DNA of 55,943 bases from an uncultured Prevotellaceae bacterium (GTDB lineage Bacteria; Bacteroidota; Bacteroidia; Bacteroidales; Bacteroidaceae). Positions 16,464-24,932 of the stretch are shown piece by piece. Positions within the stretch are counted from its first letter, which is position 1. Every line of letters begins with the position of its first letter. The notes beneath the pieces were generated by a model. The model saw only the letters and a program-made list of their open reading frames with translations. It did not search any database and had not been told where the DNA came from. The stretch lies in NCBI GenBank assembly GCA_946185805.1, contig CAMHKU010000006.1:1-55943 (forward strand), given 5' to 3'. Made by a program: the position numbers and the translations under genes.

Positions 16464-19400
16464 ATGAAACAGACATTTAATATAACATTCGTGCCGCGTA
16501 CTTTATTATTTGTTCTTTGTGCTTTTAGCCTCAGCACAGCAAGTGCGCAGAAAACGGTAACCGGTAAAGTGGTTGACGCTGCCACCGGCCAGCCCCTGGG
16601 AGGTGTCATCGTGTCGGCCTACGACAACCAGAGCCAGACAACGATGACCAACGATGACGGTACCTACGAGCTGAAGACCAGCGACGACACCCGCAGCGTG
16701 CTGATGCGCGTTGACGGCTATAACCTGCAGCAGACACCCGTGCGCGGCGGCAAGGCCGATGGACGTCTCTACAGCAGCGCCTTCAGCGAGACCTATAGCC
16801 GCACCACCACGGCCCAGAGCACGGCAGCCGCCCGCCGGTTTGACAACAATGCCGAACTGAGCATCGATCCCCTGATAGCCCAGCAGATAGGTGCCGACAT
16901 GCGTATGGTCAACCGCAGCGGTATTCCCGGCATGGGCAACACCATGCTTATCGAGGGTATCAACTCGCTCAATGCTAACGCACAGCCCCTGATAGTCATC
17001 GACGATGTGCTCATCGACATGCAGTATGGTCGCACGATGCTCCACGACGGCTACTACAACAACATCCTGGCCAACCTCAATGTCAACGATATCGAGTCGG
17101 TAGAGGTGATGAAAAACGGTACCGCCCTCTATGGTGCCAAGGGTGCTAACGGCGTGCTTTTCATCAAGACCAAGCGCAACAAGTCGATGGCAACGAAGAT
17201 TGATGTCAACATCAATGGCCGCTATGAGCTGACGCCACGCCTGCCCAAGATGCTGGGTGCCGAGGACTACCGCCTCTACTCCACGGAGCTGTTCCGCGGC
17301 AATACCGACCCCACCACGATGAGCTCCATGCGCTACCTCAACGCTGAGCCTTCCTACTTCTACTACAACCGCTACCACAACAATACCGACTGGACGAAGG
17401 AGGTCTACCACAACGTCTTTTCGCAGAACTACGGTATCAACGTGCAGGGCGGCGACAACGTGGCATCGTATAACCTCTCTGTGGGCTACTCGCTGGGCAA
17501 CAGCACCCTGAAGAGCAACGACTACTCGCGCTTCAACATGCGCCTGAACAGCGACATCTTGATTACCAAGAAACTTGACGTGCGCTTTGACGCCAGCTAC
17601 AGCGACGTTGACCGCGACCTGCGCGACGACGGTGCACCCGAGGACCCGCTGGGTATGGTCATCACCTCGCCCGGATTCCTCGGACTGACCAAGGCGCCCT
17701 TCCTCTCGCCCTACGCCTACGACAACAGCGGCCATCTGAGCCACTATCTGGCCGAGGCCGACGACTATCTGGAAGGCAGGTTCCAGGGCCGCGGCCGACT
17801 GGCTAACCCTTCGAGCATCCTGGAGTATGGCGACGGCAAGAACCGCAACTCCTTCGGTAACCGTCTGGTGATGTTCTCCGTGCTGCCCAAGTTCCAGTTC
17901 AATAAGCATCTGGCTCTCAGCGAGCACTTCACCTTAGGCCTCATCAACACCAACGAGAACTACTACCTGCCTATCCAGGGTGTGCCTACCTTCGTCGTCG
18001 ACGGACTCTCTGAGGACACCCGCCTCGACAACATGGTACAAAGTATGGCCTCACGCGAGACTATCATCCAGAGCGACACCCGCTTGGCATGGCAGAATCA
18101 GTACCAGCTCCACCACATCGGCGTAAAGGGTGGCGTGCGCTATCTGAGCTATGACTTCAACAGCACCTCGCAGCTGGGCTACAACTCGGGTAACGACAAG
18201 ACGCCCAACATGTCGACCTCGCTGCAGTTTAAGACCACCGGCGGTGCCGACGACCAGACGCGAGAGATTACATGGTACGCCCTGGCCGACTACAACTACG
18301 GCGACCGCTACTACCTCAGTGCAGGCCTCTCGGCACAGGCTTCATCACGATTCGGCGAGGATGCCGGCACCAAGCTCTTCGGCACCGTCTGGGGATTCTT
18401 CCCCAGTGTGGAGGCCGCTTGGGTGCTGACCAATGAGCAATGGCTCGCACGTGCCAAGGGCATCAACTACCTGCGCCTGAACTTGGGCTTCGACATGACT
18501 GGCAACGACGATATCAACTACACCGCCTCACGCTCCTACTTCGTCTCCAACCGCATGCTAGGCGAAACAGGCGCCACCGGTAAGTCTATAGGCAACATCG
18601 GCAACACCGACCTGCAGTGGGAGACCACCCGCCGCCTAACCGCCGGCATCACGGGCAACTTCATCGACAACCGCCTGAGCCTGCGCTTCAACTATTTCCG
18701 CAGCTGGACTTCCAACCTCCTGTCGCTGCGCCAGCTGGCCTGGACCAGTGGTCTGCAGCAGAACTGGAGCAACGACGGCAAGCTCCAGAACGACGGCTTC
18801 GACGCCTCCGTAGGCGTGAAGGTGCTCGCCCTGAAGAACTTCAGCTGGGAGATGGGTGCCTCCGTTGGCCACTATAAGAATAAGGTGACGGCTCTTCCCG
18901 ATGGCGACCGCGCCATAGAGACCAACATCTACGGCGCCACCGTGCTGACACAGGTGGGCCAGCCCGTAGGTCAGTTCTATGGCTACCGCTCTGAGGGTGT
19001 CTATGCCACCACCGAGGCTGCTGCTGCCGACGGCCACTACATCGTCAAGCAGAATGGCGACCGCCAGTACTTTGAGGCCGGCGACATCCGCTTTGCCGAC
19101 ATTGACGGCAACAAGGAGATCAACGAGGCCGACCGCGTGGTCATCGGCGACCCCAACCCCGATATCTATGGTAACATCTACACCACGCTGAAGTTTAAGA
19201 ACCTGCAGCTCAATGCCGTGCTGAACTACTCACTGGGCAACGACGTGTACAACTACCAGCGCTCACTCTTAGAGGGCGGCACCTACTTCCTCAACCAGAC
19301 GACGGCTATGCTCACACACTGGACCACCGAGGGCCAGCAGACCAACGTGCCGCGGGTAAGCTACAAAGACCCTATGGGCAACTCGCGATTCAGCAACCGA

Positions 19401-19646
19401 TGGATTGAGGACGGCAGCTACCTCAGACTGGCTAACGTCACGCTGAGCTACTACGTGCCCATACAGAGCACCTATCTGCAGGGCATCACCATCTGGGGCA
19501 GCGCCAGCAACCTGTTCACTATCACACGCTACCTGGGCAGCGACCCCGCCAACGCCATGAGCTCAAGCGTCCTGGCACAGGGCATCGACCGCGGACTGTT
19601 AGGCGTAGGACGCAGCTTCTCGGCCGGTGTGAACATTAACCTGTAA
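16464..19646 (+). CDS. SusC-like TonB-dependent transporter 2
   Basis: 1060 aa. Signal peptide ends at ASAQ; CarboxypepD_reg domain (VTGKVVDAATGQPLGGVIV); plug with MLIEGINSLNANAQPLIVIDDV and SVEVMKNGTALYGAKGANGVLFIKTK; then a large barrel with a FADIDGNKEINEADRVVIGDPNPDIYG segment typical of SusC. Its start region and signal-peptide DNA closely match SusC1 (ACAGCTATGAAACA, then GCCGCGTACTTTATTA), although the mature proteins diverge. It pairs with the SusD gene 77 nt downstream. Ligand unknown. Confidence 0.93.
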   Translation: MKQTFNITFVPRTLLFVLCAFSLSTASAQKTVTGKVVDAATGQPLGGVIVSAYDNQSQTTMTNDDGTYELKTSDDTRSVLMRVDGYNLQQTPVRGGKADGRLYSSAFSETYSRTTTAQSTAAARRFDNNAELSIDPLIAQQIGADMRMVNRSGIPGMGNTMLIEGINSLNANAQPLIVIDDVLIDMQYGRTMLHDGYYNNILANLNVNDIESVEVMKNGTALYGAKGANGVLFIKTKRNKSMATKIDVNINGRYELTPRLPKMLGAEDYRLYSTELFRGNTDPTTMSSMRYLNAEPSYFYYNRYHNNTDWTKEVYHNVFSQNYGINVQGGDNVASYNLSVGYSLGNSTLKSNDYSRFNMRLNSDILITKKLDVRFDASYSDVDRDLRDDGAPEDPLGMVITSPGFLGLTKAPFLSPYAYDNSGHLSHYLAEADDYLEGRFQGRGRLANPSSILEYGDGKNRNSFGNRLVMFSVLPKFQFNKHLALSEHFTLGLINTNENYYLPIQGVPTFVVDGLSEDTRLDNMVQSMASRETIIQSDTRLAWQNQYQLHHIGVKGGVRYLSYDFNSTSQLGYNSGNDKTPNMSTSLQFKTTGGADDQTREITWYALADYNYGDRYYLSAGLSAQASSRFGEDAGTKLFGTVWGFFPSVEAAWVLTNEQWLARAKGINYLRLNLGFDMTGNDDINYTASRSYFVSNRMLGETGATGKSIGNIGNTDLQWETTRRLTAGITGNFIDNRLSLRFNYFRSWTSNLLSLRQLAWTSGLQQNWSNDGKLQNDGFDASVGVKVLALKNFSWEMGASVGHYKNKVTALPDGDRAIETNIYGATVLTQVGQPVGQFYGYRSEGVYATTEAAAADGHYIVKQNGDRQYFEAGDIRFADIDGNKEINEADRVVIGDPNPDIYGNIYTTLKFKNLQLNAVLNYSLGNDVYNYQRSLLEGGTYFLNQTTAMLTHWTTEGQQTNVPRVSYKDPMGNSRFSNRWIEDGSYLRLANVTLSYYVPIQSTYLQGITIWGSASNLFTITRYLGSDPANAMSSSVLAQGIDRGLLGVGRSFSAGVNINL

Positions 19647-19684
19647 ACCCAACCCCCAGCCCCTCCCCAGGGGAGGGGAGTATA
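19647..19684. repeat. GC-rich palindromic element upstream of SusD2
   Basis: ACCCAACCCCCAG, then CCCCTCCCC.AGGGGAGGGG, then AGTATAA, starting directly after the SusC2 stop. It is self-complementary and so also a hairpin. An inverted copy lies inside the SusD2 signal peptide at 19786-19820. Confidence 0.85.
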
Positions 19685-19723
19685 ATTACACAATGAACAA
19701 AAAACATACAAATAAAGACAATT

Positions 19724-21466
19724 ATGAGCATATTAAGTAATATCAAAGCGCAGCTCTTGAAATGGTCTCGGCTCTATGGTATCTTATTCCCCCTCACCTT
19801 GGGAGGGGTTGGGGGTGGGTGCCTGCTCTCCTCCTGCTCCAACATGCTGGAGACGGACTCCGAACTCGTAGAGTACGAGAAGGACAACACCCTGAACCAC
19901 CCCACCGACTCTGTCTACAGCGTCATGGGTATCGTCCACAAGATGCAGCAGATAGCCGACCGCGTGGTGCTCCTTGGCGAGGTGCGCGCCGACCTGATGA
20001 GCGTCACCGAGGCCGCCTCTGCCGACCTGAAGCGGCTGGCTGCCTTCGACATGACGAAGGCCAACAAGTATAACCAGGTGAGCGACTACTATGCCGTGAT
20101 CAACAACTGCAACTATTTCCTGGCCCACGTCGACACGGCCATGCAGCGCCGCGGCCGCCAGCTCTTCATCAACGAGTATGCCGCTGTGAAAGGTTTCCGC
20201 GCATGGGCTTACCTGGAACTGGTAAAAGCCTATGGCGAAGTGCCCTTGGTGACAACGCCGATGATGACCGAGCGCGAGGCTGCCGCCGCCGTGGCCGGTC
20301 CGCGTAGCGGCATCAAGACCATCTGTGACTACTTCATCGAAGACCTCACGCCCATAGCTTATGTTGAGATGCCCAGCTACGGCGAGATTGGCGGCTACCA
20401 GAGCAGCGAGTTCTTCATCCCCACGCGCGTGCTCCTGGGCGACCTCTGCCTCTGGGCCGGACGCTACGACGAGGCTGCAAAGTGGTACAGCGACTTCCTC
20501 AACGACAAGAAGTCGCCCGTACTCATCACCAACGGCAACCGTTCCCGTTGGCCTAGCCCCACGTCGTTCACCATTCCCAGTAAAGGCTACTACCTTTCGA
20601 GCTCGGAAGAGCTGACGATGATTCCCATGGAGCGCCAGATTTATCATGGCACCGTGAGCGACCTGCCAAACATCTTCAACTCTACCACCGAGAACTACCA
20701 GTACTATCAGCTGAAGCCCTCTATGGGTATGCGCCAGCTCTCGGCCAGCCAGATTTACGCTATGGAGTACCGCACCGACGTGGGCACCGACACCATCCTG
20801 GCGCCGCGCGACGGATTCAGTGAAGCTATGTACGTGGGCGACCTGCGCCTGTGCTCTAACTATTCGATACTGTCGCTGGGCGGACAGAGTGAGTATTCTG
20901 AGTACAACGCTGAATACCAGACTATCAGCAAGGTTGAGCGCACAGGTGTGCTCATCTACCGCACGCCGATGGTCTATCTGCGCTTTGCCGAGGCTCTGAA
21001 CCGCGCCGGCTATCCGCAGTCGGCCATGCTGATACTGAAGTACGGTCTCTGCAATGAGAACGCCCGCGAGTATATGGACTCTGTAGAGTATAAGGCCGCC
21101 GGCAAGTACATCAACTTCGACGAGAACTACTTCAAGCGCGAGTATGTCAGCGGTATCCACTCCCGCGGCTCCGGCGACTCTGAAGTCAACCCCTACTACG
21201 TGCTGCCGCAGCCCCCGACGGCGCTGGCCTCGCGTCAGGATACGGTGAACTATCAGATTCCCTTGGTAGAGGACATGATTATTACTGAGATGGCCTTGGA
21301 GGGTGCTTTCGAGGGTTACCGCTTCTACGACCTGATGCGCGTGGCTCTGCGCCGCAGCGACCCCGCCTATCTGGCCGACGCCGTCAGCCGTCGTGAGGGC
21401 ACCACCGACGCCAGCCTCCGCGCTCTGCTTATGGACACCAAGAACTGGTATCTGCCGCTACCGTAA
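19724..21466 (+). CDS. SusD-like outer-membrane lipoprotein 2
   Basis: 580 aa. Long lipoprotein signal with lipobox LSSC (Cys38), then SNMLETDSELVEYE, a RagB/SusD-type mature start. Helical TPR scaffold (NEYAAVKGFRAWAYLELVKAYGEVPL) and C-terminal block (EMALEGAFEGYRFYDLMRVALRRSDP) support the family. Partner of SusC2. The signal peptide holds an unusual Gly-rich patch (FPLTLGGVGGG) encoded by an inverted copy of the GC-rich palindrome found just upstream, so the start codon sits between two complementary arms. It is followed by a strong terminator, the end of the block. Confidence 0.9.
   Translation: MSILSNIKAQLLKWSRLYGILFPLTLGGVGGGCLLSSCSNMLETDSELVEYEKDNTLNHPTDSVYSVMGIVHKMQQIADRVVLLGEVRADLMSVTEAASADLKRLAAFDMTKANKYNQVSDYYAVINNCNYFLAHVDTAMQRRGRQLFINEYAAVKGFRAWAYLELVKAYGEVPLVTTPMMTEREAAAAVAGPRSGIKTICDYFIEDLTPIAYVEMPSYGEIGGYQSSEFFIPTRVLLGDLCLWAGRYDEAAKWYSDFLNDKKSPVLITNGNRSRWPSPTSFTIPSKGYYLSSSEELTMIPMERQIYHGTVSDLPNIFNSTTENYQYYQLKPSMGMRQLSASQIYAMEYRTDVGTDTILAPRDGFSEAMYVGDLRLCSNYSILSLGGQSEYSEYNAEYQTISKVERTGVLIYRTPMVYLRFAEALNRAGYPQSAMLILKYGLCNENAREYMDSVEYKAAGKYINFDENYFKREYVSGIHSRGSGDSEVNPYYVLPQPPTALASRQDTVNYQIPLVEDMIITEMALEGAFEGYRFYDLMRVALRRSDPAYLADAVSRREGTTDASLRALLMDTKNWYLPLP
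19786..19820. repeat. Inverted GC-rich palindromic element inside SusD2
   Basis: Reverse complement reads ACCCACCCCCAACCCCTCCC then AAGGTGAGGGGGAATAA, matching the 19647-19684 element with few differences. It encodes PLTLGGVGGG. Confidence 0.85.
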
Positions 21467-21486
21467 ACCGACAGGGCGAACACACT

Positions 21487-21523
21487 AAAAGGGATGCACG
21501 GCTATTGCCGCGCATCCCTTTTC
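21487..21523. terminator. Bidirectional terminator after SusD2
   Basis: AAAAGGGATGC / GCATCCCTTTT with an inner CGGC..GCCG pairing and TATT loop. A-run before and T-run after make it usable on both strands, between convergent SusD2 and DUF349 genes. Confidence 0.88.
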
Positions 21524-21536
21524 TATAGTCCCCAAA

Positions 21537-21570
21537 AAGGGGATGCACGCCAACGGCCTTGCACCCCCTT
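21537..21570. terminator. Second, imperfect GGGATGCACG hairpin
   Basis: AAGGGGATGCA and TGCACCCCCTT form a related but mismatched stem 14 nt after the first terminator. It probably backs up termination from the DUF349 side. Confidence 0.55.
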
Positions 21571-21623
21571 CATCTTATCGTTACGCAGTATATTTAAGAA
21601 CTATTCAGGTTACATATTTCAGC

Positions 21624-23528
21624 TTACTCCTTCGTGCGGTTCTCGGCGTCGATGGCCTTGATTTTCTCGCGCACGAGGTTCATGTCGTCCTTCAGCTTCT
21701 GCACCTTGCGGTTCATCTCGTCGATGAGCGAGTTGCCCTTCTTCGACGAAACGCTGAGGAATCCGAGGTTGTTCTCATAAGTCTGGATCTCCTGCTTCAT
21801 GGCCTCATACTGGCGGAACAGGCGTGCGCGCTCGTTGTCGAGAGCATTCTCGCCGCGCTCAGCCACCTGCTTGAGGTTTTGCTTGAAGCTGTTCAGGCGG
21901 CGCTTGGCCACGCTGACGTTGAGTTCCTTATAGAGCTTGTCGAGCACGGCATGGTAGTCGGCATAGAGCTTGTCCTTCTCGCGGAAGGGCACATGGCCTA
22001 TGGCCTGATATTCGGCCACGAGCTGCTGCACCTTCTCCTGGATGTCGTCGCCAGCCTCCTCGGCCACCTGCTTCAGGCGCTCAATGACGTCACGCTTCTT
22101 CTCCAGATTGGCATGCTCCTCGCCGCGGGTGCCGGCGGTGGCGGCGTTGCGGGCTTCGAAGAACTTGTTGCAGGTGCCGAGGAACTCTTCCCACAGCTGG
22201 TCGCCCAGCTTCTTGGGCACCATGCCGATGGTCTTCCACTCCTTCTGCAGGGCAATGAGCTTGTCGCCCGTCGACTTCCAGTCGGTAGAGTCTTGCAACG
22301 CCTTGGCCTTTTCTATAAGTGCACGCTTCTTGTCGGCATTATCCTTGAAGGTGTCCTTGAGTGTCTTGAAATATTCTGCCTTGCGGCCGAAGAAGTCGTC
22401 GCAGGCAGCGCGGAAGCGCTCAAATATCTTGACGTTCATCTTCTGCGGCGCAAAGCCTATGGTCTTCCACTCTGCCTGCAGGTCGATAATCTCCTTAGTA
22501 TGGCGTTCCCAGTCGGCGCTACCCTTGTTCTCCTCGGCAGCCACGGCCTCCACCTTCTCACAGAGGGCGGTTTTCTTCTGCAGGTTCTCCTCCTCGCGGG
22601 CACGGATGCCCTCGAAGTGCTGCTGATGGCGCTTGTTGATAACGGTGGACGCAGCCTTGAAGCGGTTCCATATTTCCTCGCGCTGCTCCTTGCCTACGGG
22701 GCCTATCTCGCGATACTCCTGATGGAGCTTCTGCAACTGGTGGAAGGCGCTGATGACGTCGGTCTCCTCGGCCAGCTTCTCGGCAGCCTCACAGAGCTTG
22801 GTCTTCAGTTCCAGGTTCTTGCGGAAGTCGTATTCGCGGGCTTCGCTGTTGAGCTTCAGCAGGTCGTAGAACTGCTCCACATAGAGCTGGTAGTTGCGCC
22901 ACAGCTCGTTGGCCTTCTCGGCGGGCACGGCCTTGATGTCGCGCCACTCCTGCTGCAGGGCCTTGAACTCCTGGAAGGTCTTGTTGGCCTCCTCTGGCGA
23001 GGTGACCATAGCCTTGATCTTCTCAATGATTTCAAGCTTGCGCTTAAGGTTTTCCTCCTTTTCAGCCTCCTGCTCGCGGAACTGCTGCTGTCGGCGCTCC
23101 TTGATGATGCTCATCTCGGCCTTAAACACTTCCTCGTCTTCGTCGGGGGTGATTTGATACTTTTCCGGGTCGCCACCGCCGTCGATGTATTCCTTGAGCT
23201 TGGCTTCACGCTCGGCAATGTGGAGCTTGTAGAAGGCGGTCTTCAGATAGTCTACTTCGTCCTTCTGAGGCGTTTCTTCGCCGTGGGCCAGCTCCTTGAC
23301 GCGCTCCAGCACTTCCTGCTTGGTGGTGTAGGCCTTGGGGGGGGCTGGGGCGACTGGGGCTTCTGGGGCTTCTGAGGCGACTGAGGCTTCTGTGACTGAA
23401 GGGGCTTCTGAGGCGGTTTCTACTTCAGGAGCAGCGGCGTCCTGGATGGTTTCTTCTGCTGAGGCGGCGGCCACCTGGGGTGCCTCCTCTTGTTTCCCCT
23501 GTTCGAGGATGTTTTCTTGAGAGTCCAT
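21624..23528 (-). CDS. DUF349 domain-containing protein
   Basis: 634 aa, soluble, highly charged and helical. It contains several repeats of the DUF349 pattern (QEWRDIKAVPAEKANELWRNYQ, QEYREIGPVGKEQREEIWNRF, AEWKTIGFAPQKMNVKIFERF, KEWKTIGMVPKKLGDQLWEEF), each a helical bundle of about 70 residues. The N-terminus is a low-complexity Ala/Glu/Pro stretch partly coded by 9-nt repeats (ACTGGGGCT-like units). The family is widespread in Bacteroidetes; its biochemical role is not established. The ATG at 23528 (MDSQENILEQ) fits better than the track start, whose first 22 residues look like translated spacer. Monocistronic, convergent with SusD2. Confidence 0.88.
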   Translation of the reverse strand: MDSQENILEQGKQEEAPQVAAASAEETIQDAAAPEVETASEAPSVTEASVASEAPEAPVAPAPPKAYTTKQEVLERVKELAHGEETPQKDEVDYLKTAFYKLHIAEREAKLKEYIDGGGDPEKYQITPDEDEEVFKAEMSIIKERRQQQFREQEAEKEENLKRKLEIIEKIKAMVTSPEEANKTFQEFKALQQEWRDIKAVPAEKANELWRNYQLYVEQFYDLLKLNSEAREYDFRKNLELKTKLCEAAEKLAEETDVISAFHQLQKLHQEYREIGPVGKEQREEIWNRFKAASTVINKRHQQHFEGIRAREEENLQKKTALCEKVEAVAAEENKGSADWERHTKEIIDLQAEWKTIGFAPQKMNVKIFERFRAACDDFFGRKAEYFKTLKDTFKDNADKKRALIEKAKALQDSTDWKSTGDKLIALQKEWKTIGMVPKKLGDQLWEEFLGTCNKFFEARNAATAGTRGEEHANLEKKRDVIERLKQVAEEAGDDIQEKVQQLVAEYQAIGHVPFREKDKLYADYHAVLDKLYKELNVSVAKRRLNSFKQNLKQVAERGENALDNERARLFRQYEAMKQEIQTYENNLGFLSVSSKKGNSLIDEMNRKVQKLKDDMNLVREKIKAIDAENRTKE

Positions 23529-23664
23529 AATTAACTGTTTTGAGTTACTGTTATGGTGAGTACACACATAATATTTAACGTCGCGTGCTGACACGCATCG
23601 ACGATTTTAGGGTGTAAAGGTAATTAAATAATTTGTAATAACCTAATATTTAACATTATTTTGC

Positions 23665-24591
23665 TTAAACTAGCCGTTTGTGGCGGAAAATCCACCAGCA
23701 GACGACGGAGACGAGCACCGAGATAATCAGCGCAAAGACGAAGCCCCAGGGCTTATCCTCCATACCGTTGATAAGGTTCATGCCGAAGAGCGAGGCTATG
23801 AGCGTGGGAAACATCATGATGATTGTCACCGAGGTCAGCGTGCGGATGACGGTGTTCATGTTGTTGTTGATAATACTCTGATAGGTGTCCATTGTCGACT
23901 CCAGAATATCGGAGTAGATGCTCGTGGTCTCGCGGGCCTGCGTCATCTCGATGTTGACATCCTCAATGAGGTCGGCGTCGAGCTCGTCAATCTGCAGCTT
24001 GAACTTCAGCTTCGACAGCAGCGTCTCGTTGCCGCGGATAGAGGTCTGGAAATAGGTGAGCGAATCCTGCAGGCGGCTCAGCCCAATGAGGCTCTCGTTG
24101 TTCACTTCGCGGTCGAGGTTGCGCTTGGCCTTGTCGATGAGCATGTTGATCTGCTTCAGGCGCTTCAGATACCACACGGCCGAGCTGAGGAACAGGCGGA
24201 AGATCATGTCGACATAGTCGGTGAAGCCCTCGCCGCGCTTCTGCTGGAAGCTGACGAAGTCGATCATCATGTTCGTCTCGTAATAGCACACGGTGATGGT
24301 GACGTCGCGCTTGTGGATAATACCCAGGGGCACGGTGGTATAGGGTGTGCGCGAGCGTATCTCCTTGACGTAGGGTATGCGCAGGATAATCAGCATCCAG
24401 CCGTCGTCGTACTCATAGCGGGCTCGCTCGTCGGTATCGCTGATGTCCGACAGGAAGTAGTCGGGAATATTGAATTGCTCTTCCAGCTGGCGCTGGTCGT
24501 CTTCGGTCGGACACGTCATCTGTATCCAACAATTGGGCTGCCACTCCTGGAGCTGGGTCAGTCCGCCTTGGGTGTTCCAATAGGTCTTCAT
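23665..24591 (-). CDS. corA: CorA-family magnesium/divalent cation transporter
   Basis: 308 aa. A soluble alpha/beta N-terminal funnel domain is followed by a long helix (VWYLKRLKQINMLIDKAKRNLD) and two C-terminal membrane segments. The first ends in the signature GMN (SLFGMNL), which forms the selectivity filter of CorA pentamers; the second ends KRLV. It imports Mg2+ (or Co2+/Ni2+). The leader is long, about 200 nt, and carries a GTGAAAA-type array; I do not see a recognisable Mg riboswitch. It is transcribed from its own promoter at 24809-24816, so it is separate from pepD. Confidence 0.93.
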   Translation of the reverse strand: MKTYWNTQGGLTQLQEWQPNCWIQMTCPTEDDQRQLEEQFNIPDYFLSDISDTDERARYEYDDGWMLIILRIPYVKEIRSRTPYTTVPLGIIHKRDVTITVCYYETNMMIDFVSFQQKRGEGFTDYVDMIFRLFLSSAVWYLKRLKQINMLIDKAKRNLDREVNNESLIGLSRLQDSLTYFQTSIRGNETLLSKLKFKLQIDELDADLIEDVNIEMTQARETTSIYSDILESTMDTYQSIINNNMNTVIRTLTSVTIIMMFPTLIASLFGMNLINGMEDKPWGFVFALIISVLVSVVCWWIFRHKRLV

Positions 24592-24620
24592 TGTGCTAAT
24601 CCGTTTTTTCGCTTCGCTAG

Positions 24621-24667
24621 TTAATAGTGAAGAGTGAAAAGTGAAAAAGTGAAAAAGTGAATAGTGG
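24621..24667. repeat. GTGAAAA-type array in the corA leader
   Basis: Units of 7-8 nt built on AGTGAA(G/A)A(A) and ending AGTGAATAGTG. Same unit class as the array at 7567-7601. Confidence 0.75.
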
Positions 24668-24808
24668 CGGCAAGAGGATTAGCGGTCTTGCCTGCCGTTC
24701 CTCCAGCCTTACTGTTTAAAAGTATCCGCCGGGTAGTCGTCCATGATTTGTAATGATTTTGTTTAACTTATTGCCGGCAGCCGCACACGACGGCCGCCTT
24801 TTCGGCTG

Positions 24809-24837
24809 CAAAGGTATAAAATTTAATAAAAAACAAA
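24809..24837 (-). promoter_or_regulatory. Promoter of corA
   Basis: Minus strand TTTG (24834-24837) and TACCTTTG (24809-24816) with a 17-nt gap. The -33 box lies in the end of the AATGAAG array. Confidence 0.6.
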
Positions 24838-24932
24838 GAATGAAGAATGAAGAATTTGCCGCCGACATCACTATTTTTTTATAAATCATGACAAACAGCC
24901 CCAAATTCTTCATTCTCCATTCTTCATTCTTT
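24835..24932 (-). terminator. Terminator of pepD built from two inverted AATGAAG arrays
   Basis: Arm 24902-24932 and arm 24835-24858 are inverted copies. Read on the minus strand the first has units AAAGAAT, GAAGAAT, GGAGAAT, GAAGAATTTG and the second has the same minus GGAGAAT. They pair over about 24 bp and are followed by GTTTTTTATT. The first arm overlaps the pepD stop codon by two bases. Confidence 0.75.

Noticed and set aside
21543-23375. 610-aa plus-strand ORF opposite the DUF349 gene
   Set aside because: It is the antisense shadow of a highly charged helical gene; Leu/Val/His-rich composition is typical of reading GC-rich DNA backward.
23332-23420. Array of 9-nt units in the DUF349 N-terminus as part of the heptamer family
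   Set aside because: The 9-nt Ala/Glu/Pro repeats are ordinary low-complexity coding repeats that keep frame at any copy number; listed only as a note in the gene entry.
24592-24800. Magnesium riboswitch in the corA leader
   Set aside because: The leader is long enough, but I see no recognisable M-box or similar conserved core, only repeats and a short stem.
24716-24913. 65-aa ORF between pepD and corA
   Set aside because: It is made of repeat arms, the corA promoter and AT-rich spacer; composition is not protein-like.
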